A DNA stretch of 64,000 nt, from positions 2,034,001 through 2,098,000 of the forward strand of contig NZ_AP022842.1 of assembly GCF_011398925.1 (NCBI RefSeq), given 5' to 3'. Position 1 is the first letter of the stretch; every line of letters starts with the position of its first letter. Shown here piece by piece: positions 59,020 through 64,000 of this stretch. The stretch comes from Bacillus sp. KH172YL63 (GTDB lineage: Bacteria > Bacillota > Bacilli > Bacillales > Bacillaceae_B). The notes beneath the pieces were generated by a model, which did no database searches, was not told where the DNA came from, and was given only the letters and a program-made list of their open reading frames with translations. The position numbers and the translations under genes were made by a program.

Positions 59020-60324
59020 TCACTTTTCAAGGGAACGCCTGCCTCTTTCTACGTATTGCTTCCTGATCTCCTCAGGTACGAGCTTTCCGCCGGTCGCCCA
59101 GACTAAATGGGTCGCATTTTCAAGCTTTCTTACTGATAGAGAGTGAAGATGCCCTGTGATTTCAGGAAGTGCTGGACCGGCCATACCGGCGAGTGCTGAA
59201 GGTTCCAGGAAGATGCCTTCAGATCGGTGCAAGAGCCCGAGCATGCGGAACAAATGGTCATCACTGATGGTGTACACACCATTCACCATGTGCTGAATCA
59301 TCCTGCCGGCAAGGGCTGACGGGCGGCCGACTGCCAATCCGTCAGCTTCCGTACGGTTGCTCAGTCCGATATCGCTGACGGATACGCCTTCATGTTTCCC
59401 TGTGGCGAGCCCAAGGAGCATGCAGGGCGAGTTCACCGGTTCGGCAAAGTAACAATGAACATGGTCACCGAAGACATATTTGAGTCCATAGGTCACACCG
59501 CCAGGACCGCCTCCCACCCCGCAGGGCAGATATACGATGAGTGGATGGTCGGCGTCAACGATGATCCCACTTTGATCAAGTTGTTTCTTTAGTCTCAATG
59601 CGGCAACTGCATAGCCGATGAAAAGGTCCTTTGAATGTTCGTCATCGATAAAGAAGGCATCCGGGTCGTTCATACTTTGCTTTCTTCCCTCTTCCACCGC
59701 TTGGGAGAAATCGCTTTTGTGCTCGATCACGGTCACGCCTTTTTTACGGAGAAGGTCTTTTTTCCATGCTTTTGCGTCATAGGACATATGGACCGTTACC
59801 CGGAATCCCAATGCAGCCCCGATCGTTCCGATACTTAATGCAAGGTTCCCTGTGGAGCCCACAACAATCGAATAGCCGCCAAGGAATGATTTGAACCTTT
59901 CATTGGAAAGGACAGCATAATCGTCTGTGAGGTGAGTGAGACGATTTTCCACCAGTAGTGTTTCTGCCAGTTTCAGTACTTCGTAGATTCCCCCCCTTGC
60001 TTTAATAGAGCCTGCAATCGGGAGTTCATGATCACACTTCAACATGAGTCTGCCACGCACCTCGGTGCCGTAATGAAGCTCGATTGCCTGCTTCATTGCG
60101 GGAATCGAGATCAGGTCTGATTCAATAAGCCCGTTCGCCTCCTCTGTTTCAGGAAATGCTTCTTTGAGAAATGGTGCAAACCGCTGCAGCCTTGCTTCCG
60201 CATCTTCAATGGCTGTTCCATCAAGAGGTGCCAGTGAAGATTTCCTCCTCAAAGACGGGTTGGTCCATAGCGTTTCTTTCCTGCCTTGAAGCGCTTCAAG
60301 CAATTGTGGTGCTAATCCATCCAT
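59020..60324 (-). CDS. dsdA: D-serine ammonia-lyase
   Basis: 434 residues, PLP fold-type II. PLP lysine lies in PIAGSIKARGGIYE near residue 110, glycine-rich phosphate loop is PCGVGGGPGGV, and SSG/STGNLALSIG is the Ser/Gly loop. It deaminates D-serine to pyruvate and ammonia and detoxifies D-serine. Full length. ATG behind GGGAGGAG. It follows the alpha/beta hydrolase by 30 bp and is likely co-transcribed. Confidence 0.95.
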   Translation of the reverse strand: MDGLAPQLLEALQGRKETLWTNPSLRRKSSLAPLDGTAIEDAEARLQRFAPFLKEAFPETEEANGLIESDLISIPAMKQAIELHYGTEVRGRLMLKCDHELPIAGSIKARGGIYEVLKLAETLLVENRLTHLTDDYAVLSNERFKSFLGGYSIVVGSTGNLALSIGTIGAALGFRVTVHMSYDAKAWKKDLLRKKGVTVIEHKSDFSQAVEEGRKQSMNDPDAFFIDDEHSKDLFIGYAVAALRLKKQLDQSGIIVDADHPLIVYLPCGVGGGPGGVTYGLKYVFGDHVHCYFAEPVNSPCMLLGLATGKHEGVSVSDIGLSNRTEADGLAVGRPSALAGRMIQHMVNGVYTISDDHLFRMLGLLHRSEGIFLEPSALAGMAGPALPEITGHLHSLSVRKLENATHLVWATGGKLVPEEIRKQYVERGRRSLEK

Positions 60325-60354
60325 TCTCTTTCTCCTCCCTCATATTATAGTTAA

Positions 60355-61215
60355 TCAATCGTCAGCTTTATTCAGATTGTGAAGAAATGCATGCACTTCT
60401 TCTTTGAATGCTGCCTTCTCTTCCAAAAATGGATAGTGATTACTGCGTTCGAATATGACAAGCTTTGAACCAGGTATGCCTTCCTTCATTTCCACCGAGT
60501 ATGTAAGCGGACATTGTACATCGTGCCGGCCGCAAATTATCAATGTAGGAGCAGAAATGAGGGGCAGTTTCTTCGTCACATCGAACAGTTGGATTTCTCT
60601 ACTAAAATAGTTCATTCTTAGAGCAGACATTTTTTTATTCGTTGGACGTGTGAATAATTGATCGTATGAGCCCGGATCATATAATGAATATGTGGTCCGT
60701 AACCTTGAAAGGCTCTTCCGTTCACCTATGCTGATACCAGAGGTTTTCAATTTCTCATTGAGTTCCTGCATCTGATGAAAATGGGGATGATCAGCATGAT
60801 AGATGCACTCCGGGGAGAATGTCATATACTCCCTTGCAGCCCCGCCGACAACCATTAAGAAGGACAGACTCAAAGAATGATAGATAGCATACACAATCCC
60901 GAGCATCCCGCCGGTTGAATGACCTGCGAACCCCCATCTGTCGAATCCGATTGCTTTGCGGATCGCCTCGAGGTCAAAGGTCGTTTCAAGCATACTGAGT
61001 TGATAGGGCTCTGTCGCTTGAGCAGAGTTCCCTGTTTCCCTTAAGTTTACGAGAATCACACGGTGTGAATCTGTGAATGTATCTGCGAAAATATCGCCCG
61101 TTGCATCAAACTCTGAGTAAAGGTGGCAGACACAGATAGGCTCACCTTCCCCTTTCATAAATACTTCAAATTTCCCCCTGGATGTATGAACGAAGCTTCT
61201 TTCCCAGCTTTTCAT
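60355..61215 (-). CDS. alpha/beta hydrolase
   Basis: 286 residues. The nucleophile elbow is AGHSTGGML (Ser near residue 97), late Asp in ICGRHDVQCP and His in RSNHYPFLEE complete a triad. An N-terminal VHTSRGKFEVFMKGEGEP strand pair is typical of the proline iminopeptidase/haloperoxidase-like group. The substrate is unknown; the link to dsdA might mean a D-serine-containing ester or peptide (speculative). ATG behind AGGAGGG. Confidence 0.9.
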   Translation of the reverse strand: MKSWERSFVHTSRGKFEVFMKGEGEPICVCHLYSEFDATGDIFADTFTDSHRVILVNLRETGNSAQATEPYQLSMLETTFDLEAIRKAIGFDRWGFAGHSTGGMLGIVYAIYHSLSLSFLMVVGGAAREYMTFSPECIYHADHPHFHQMQELNEKLKTSGISIGERKSLSRLRTTYSLYDPGSYDQLFTRPTNKKMSALRMNYFSREIQLFDVTKKLPLISAPTLIICGRHDVQCPLTYSVEMKEGIPGSKLVIFERSNHYPFLEEKAAFKEEVHAFLHNLNKADD

Positions 61216-61365
61216 TAGACCCTCCTGTTACAAACAAACTTTACGCTTATTATTTCAAATCATTTCCTTAAGCTCAAGAATATCTTCCACAACAACTAGT
61301 TCTTTAGACTTATTTTTCACTACAAATATTATATTAGTATATCTAGCATTCAAAACCATTTTCTT

Positions 61366-61510
61366 ATGAACGATATGTTAATCATCCCTTGCCATCAGTG
61401 ATGTCCCCGCTGAAAAACTCAGCAATATTGACTATTACAAAGAAATGAATGTATACGATTACAAATATAAAATGATTTTTCTGAATAATTTTCCGGCTAT
61501 TAACAAATGA
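61366..61510 (+). pseudogene. apparent displaced 5' coding remnant of the ATP-grasp gene
   Basis: A plus-strand frame reads MNDMLIIP from 61366 and stops at 61399-61401. A second frame carries protein-like sequence (ISDVPAEKLSNIDYYKEM, then [10 protein letters not shown]) to a stop at 61508-61510, where an ATGA overlap opens the frame at 61507. The middle frame has no good start of its own. This looks like the original N-terminus of the following gene broken by two frameshifts, though an ATGA-coupled small gene is possible. Confidence 0.45.
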
Positions 61511-62679
61511 GCATAAGGTCCGATAACTACTTTGTATTTATTTGGAGGTGCTTATTTATTATTATTCTAGAAAATCAAATTGTTTCACCATTTCTATTGA
61601 AAGCAGCCGTCGATTTAAAGTTGCCAATTTATTTCGACAGTGATCATCGTTCGTTATCCATTCAGGATAAGGTGCTGACCAATTCTGAAAGCTGCTTATC
61701 CCTATTAGAAAAGGAAAATCCTTCCCATCCGTTTACCAAAACGGCAAAGATGGTGAAGAACAAAGCAGGCTTCAGAAAATTCCTGGCAAGCGTATACCCG
61801 GATTATTATTTCCGGCTTCTCTCACTTGATGACCTGATGACACTTGATAAAAAAGAGATTCCGTTTCCAGTTGTCGTGAAACCGAATAAAGGGTATTCGA
61901 GTATCGGCGTCTATATTGTTGAGACAGAACAAGAGTGGGAAAATGCAGTGAAAAGCTTGTATGCAGATATGCTTCTTTCTGCCAATACATACTCTAACGC
62001 TGTCATTGACGGTGCAGAAATCATTATCGAGGAGTGGATTGACGGGGAAGAATTTGCAGTGGACTGTTATTTCAATGACTCTGGCAAGCCTGTTATCCTT
62101 AACATCCTTACCCGTACTTTTCTGAACAACCAGGATACGTCGGACAGGATCTATTATACGTCGAAAGAAATTATAGCTGACATTAAAGCTGACATTGAAG
62201 AATTTCTGCAGATGTTAAGTAAACGGATGGATATGAAAAACTTCCCTTTCCACCTCGAAGTGAGAAAAAGTTCAAAAGGGGTGCGGGCGATCGAACTGAA
62301 TCCACTGAGATTCGCAGGTGCCGGCACGACTGATGTCAGTCACCACGCCTTCGATGTGAATGGTGCAGCCTACTACTTCACCGGAAAAGAACCGAATTGG
62401 GAACGTATTCTTCAAGAAGGCGATCAGAGCTACTATGGATTCTTCTGTGCAGAAATCCCTCCTTCTATCAGCCAGCAGCTCATTGAAGGCATCGACCATG
62501 ACCGGTTAAGGGATGAGTTCAGTCATGTGCTTGAATACAGGAAGATTCAAGCCAACAATGACCGGACGTTCGCCGTTATTTTCTTTAAAACGGATGATTT
62601 GGATGAGTTGCAGCATCTATTGCATCTGGATTTATCCCAATACATACAAGTAAATAAAGTGCAGGAGACCATATTATAA
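61507..62679 (+). CDS. ATP-grasp domain protein, 5' end doubtful
   Basis: 390 residues. An ATP-grasp ligase domain occupies about 75-300: [20 protein letters not shown] (ATP-binding Lys and Gly loop), [17 protein letters not shown] and metal-binding [24 protein letters not shown]. Such enzymes ligate a carboxylate to an amine or thiol. The first 20 residues ([16 protein letters not shown]) look unlike a natural N-terminus and there is no ribosome site before ATG 61507. Coding-like sequence in another frame lies directly upstream. The stop overlaps the chemoreceptor start by one base. Confidence 0.75.
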   Translation: MSIRSDNYFVFIWRCLFIIILENQIVSPFLLKAAVDLKLPIYFDSDHRSLSIQDKVLTNSESCLSLLEKENPSHPFTKTAKMVKNKAGFRKFLASVYPDYYFRLLSLDDLMTLDKKEIPFPVVVKPNKGYSSIGVYIVETEQEWENAVKSLYADMLLSANTYSNAVIDGAEIIIEEWIDGEEFAVDCYFNDSGKPVILNILTRTFLNNQDTSDRIYYTSKEIIADIKADIEEFLQMLSKRMDMKNFPFHLEVRKSSKGVRAIELNPLRFAGAGTTDVSHHAFDVNGAAYYFTGKEPNWERILQEGDQSYYGFFCAEIPPSISQQLIEGIDHDRLRDEFSHVLEYRKIQANNDRTFAVIFFKTDDLDELQHLLHLDLSQYIQVNKVQETIL

Positions 62680-64000
62680 TGAAAAAATCATTCAATCCTA
62701 AAAAATCCATTCAAGCGAAACTATTTATTAATTTTATCATTCCTTTCCTTGTCCTCGGGGCGCTGGTGTTTATCTTCATCCGCTTGTTGACAGGTTATAT
62801 CATGGATGAACATGTCCTTCCCCAGTTCGAGCAATTGTTAAAGATCAATGGTGAAAATCTTGCTCACAACCTTGACGGGGACATGGTGAACGAAATCATC
62901 ATGAATGATGATAAAAACAATGGGGAAATCACCAGGGTGTTAGATCAATTCATTGAAGGTAAAAACGGTATTGAATATGTGTATGTCCTCACTGAAAAGG
63001 ACGGAAAAGAATATATCGTCGGATTGAATGATAGCCCGGATACGATGATCGAATCACCCTTCACGCCAGATCAGGCGAAGGCATTCAGTAATAAAGAATC
63101 GATCCTCTCCCCGATTTATACCGATAAGTGGGGAACGCACAAATCATATTTTGTGCCGATGGAGAACTCAGATGCGATCATCGGAATCGATATGAGTGCA
63201 CAATTTATTTCACAATTAAAGAAAAATATCACCATTTTCCAAACGATTTTCATCGTGGTTTCCATCCTGCTTGGAGGGATTTTATCTTATGTGTTCGGCA
63301 GAGGGCTCAACAAGAATATTCAGCAGCTGCTATCTTCAATGAACAAAGTCGGGAAAGGTGATCTGACAGAAAGCATCCACTCTGACCGTGAGGATGAACT
63401 CGGTCTGTTGGCAACCCGTTATGAAGAGATGAGAACAGGTTTGCGAGAAGTCATTCATCACGTGCAGGAGAATTCGAATCAAATTAATGATACGAGTGCC
63501 GTCCTTGTCACTGCTTTCGATGAGCTTTCCGATGCATCCAATCAGATTGCCATCGGTACAGGTGAAGAAGCACATGCCAGCGAAAACCGTTCCATGCATA
63601 TTGATGAAATTTCTAATAAAACGACACTTATGTCCAATAAGATCGCGCTTGTGAACAATCAAACGAAAGAGATTGATCAATTCACCAAGAACACCGGGAA
63701 AATTGCAGAAGAAGGTACCGGGAAGATCCAGCAAATCACAGAACAAATGAACAAGATTAAAACAAACGGAGAAACGAACTCCAGTAAGTTGACCCTCCTT
63801 GAAGGGAAAATATCTCAAATCAACCGGGACATCGAATTCATCAAGGATGTAGCCGACCAAACGAATTTACTTTCCTTGAATGCTTCCATCGAGGCAGCCA
63901 GAGCTGGAGAAGCCGGAAAAGGATTCTCCATTGTTGCCCAGGAAGTTCAGAAATTGGCAAACTTAACGGACAATAATGTGAAAACAATCAATGCCGTGTT
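62679..64000 (+). CDS. methyl-accepting chemotaxis protein (3' end cut by window edge)
   Basis: About 440 residues are visible. TM1 (about 16-38), an extracellular sensor domain (about 40-180; [19 protein letters not shown]), TM2 (about 185-207), HAMP (about 208-262), then a coiled-coil signalling domain up to the hairpin tip [20 protein letters not shown]. The sensor domain is Cache-like in layout. The start ATG follows GCAGGAG eight bases upstream and overlaps the ATP-grasp stop (TAATG), so both are coupled. The ligand is unknown. Confidence 0.94.
   Translation, partial: MKKSFNPKKSIQAKLFINFIIPFLVLGALVFIFIRLLTGYIMDEHVLPQFEQLLKINGENLAHNLDGDMVNEIIMNDDKNNGEITRVLDQFIEGKNGIEYVYVLTEKDGKEYIVGLNDSPDTMIESPFTPDQAKAFSNKESILSPIYTDKWGTHKSYFVPMENSDAIIGIDMSAQFISQLKKNITIFQTIFIVVSILLGGILSYVFGRGLNKNIQQLLSSMNKVGKGDLTESIHSDREDELGLLATRYEEMRTGLREVIHHVQENSNQINDTSAVLVTAFDELSDASNQIAIGTGEEAHASENRSMHIDEISNKTTLMSNKIALVNNQTKEIDQFTKNTGKIAEEGTGKIQQITEQMNKIKTNGETNSSKLTLLEGKISQINRDIEFIKDVADQTNLLSLNASIEAARAGEAGKGFSIVAQEVQKLANLTDNNVKTINAV

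Noticed and set aside
58798..59106. Plus-strand frame of 102 codons between the HAD gene and dsdA
   Set aside because: No ribosome site, and its last third overlaps the dsdA coding end. Kept only as a possible remnant in the region entry.

Overview
The window reads as chromosome of a Gram-positive, endospore-forming Bacillaceae member. The grounds are strong AGGAGG-type ribosome binding sites, frequent TTG and GTG starts, intrinsic terminators after most operons, a Spo0M-type protein, a KinA/KinE-like PAS kinase, a guanine and a cobalamin riboswitch, and an RNPP-type peptide-sensing regulator. The carotenoid genes crtP, crtQ and crtO point to a pigmented, possibly marine or soil Bacillus-like species (inference). 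No rRNA, tRNA, CRISPR array, prophage or intact insertion sequence was seen.

Layout. 1-10.9 kb is a reactive-sulfur module: two rhodanese/metallo-beta-lactamase proteins, two single rhodaneses, a TusA-rhodanese fusion, a DsrE-like protein, TusA, a TauE/SafE exporter and a CstR-type regulator. Three sigma-A promoters in it carry a CstR-like palindrome. The block is interrupted by a two-component system, a YpuA-like protein and a PAS kinase. 11-15.4 kb is an operon of cstA, a small protein ending in Cys-Cys, an ArsA-family ATPase and an M24 peptidase homologue. 15.5-26.7 kb is mixed: Spo0M-like protein, interspersed repeat copy 1, threonine aldolase, an NprR-like receptor with a 38-residue pro-peptide gene directly behind it, an aminopeptidase, a lipase-like hydrolase, an rRNA methyltransferase, a HAD phosphatase, and a cNMP/CBS/nucleotidyltransferase protein with a DnaQ-like exonuclease. 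26.7-30.1 kb holds proC, proB and proA, followed by an LCP protein. 31.7-39.6 kb is a ten-gene cobamide uptake and salvage operon behind a cobalamin riboswitch. 39.8-43.9 kb has msrA and the crtP / crtQ-crtO pair.

44-53 kb carries an MFS exporter behind a candidate leader-peptide attenuator, cvfB, a guanine-riboswitch-controlled purine permease, repeat copy 2, a nonsense-interrupted gene, an Fsr-like MFS exporter and helD with a candidate antisense RNA over its leader. 53-64 kb carries small housekeeping genes, an orphan pair of oligopeptide-type permeases, a HAD phosphatase, a hydrolase-dsdA operon, an ATP-grasp gene with an apparently damaged 5' end, and the start of a chemoreceptor gene cut by the window edge.

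How the genes work together. The sulfur module looks like persulfide sensing (CstR), carriage (TusA, DsrE, rhodaneses), oxidation (metallo-beta-lactamase proteins) and export (TauE/SafE). The cobamide operon imports cobamides and cobinamides, remodels them with CbiZ, adenosylates them and rebuilds the lower loop from scavenged alpha-ribazole (CblT/CblS, CobS, CobU). The most interesting candidates are the receptor/pro-peptide pair at 17984-19370, the attenuator at 44089-44206, the complementary CobU paralogues, and the CstA/CC-protein/ArsA operon.
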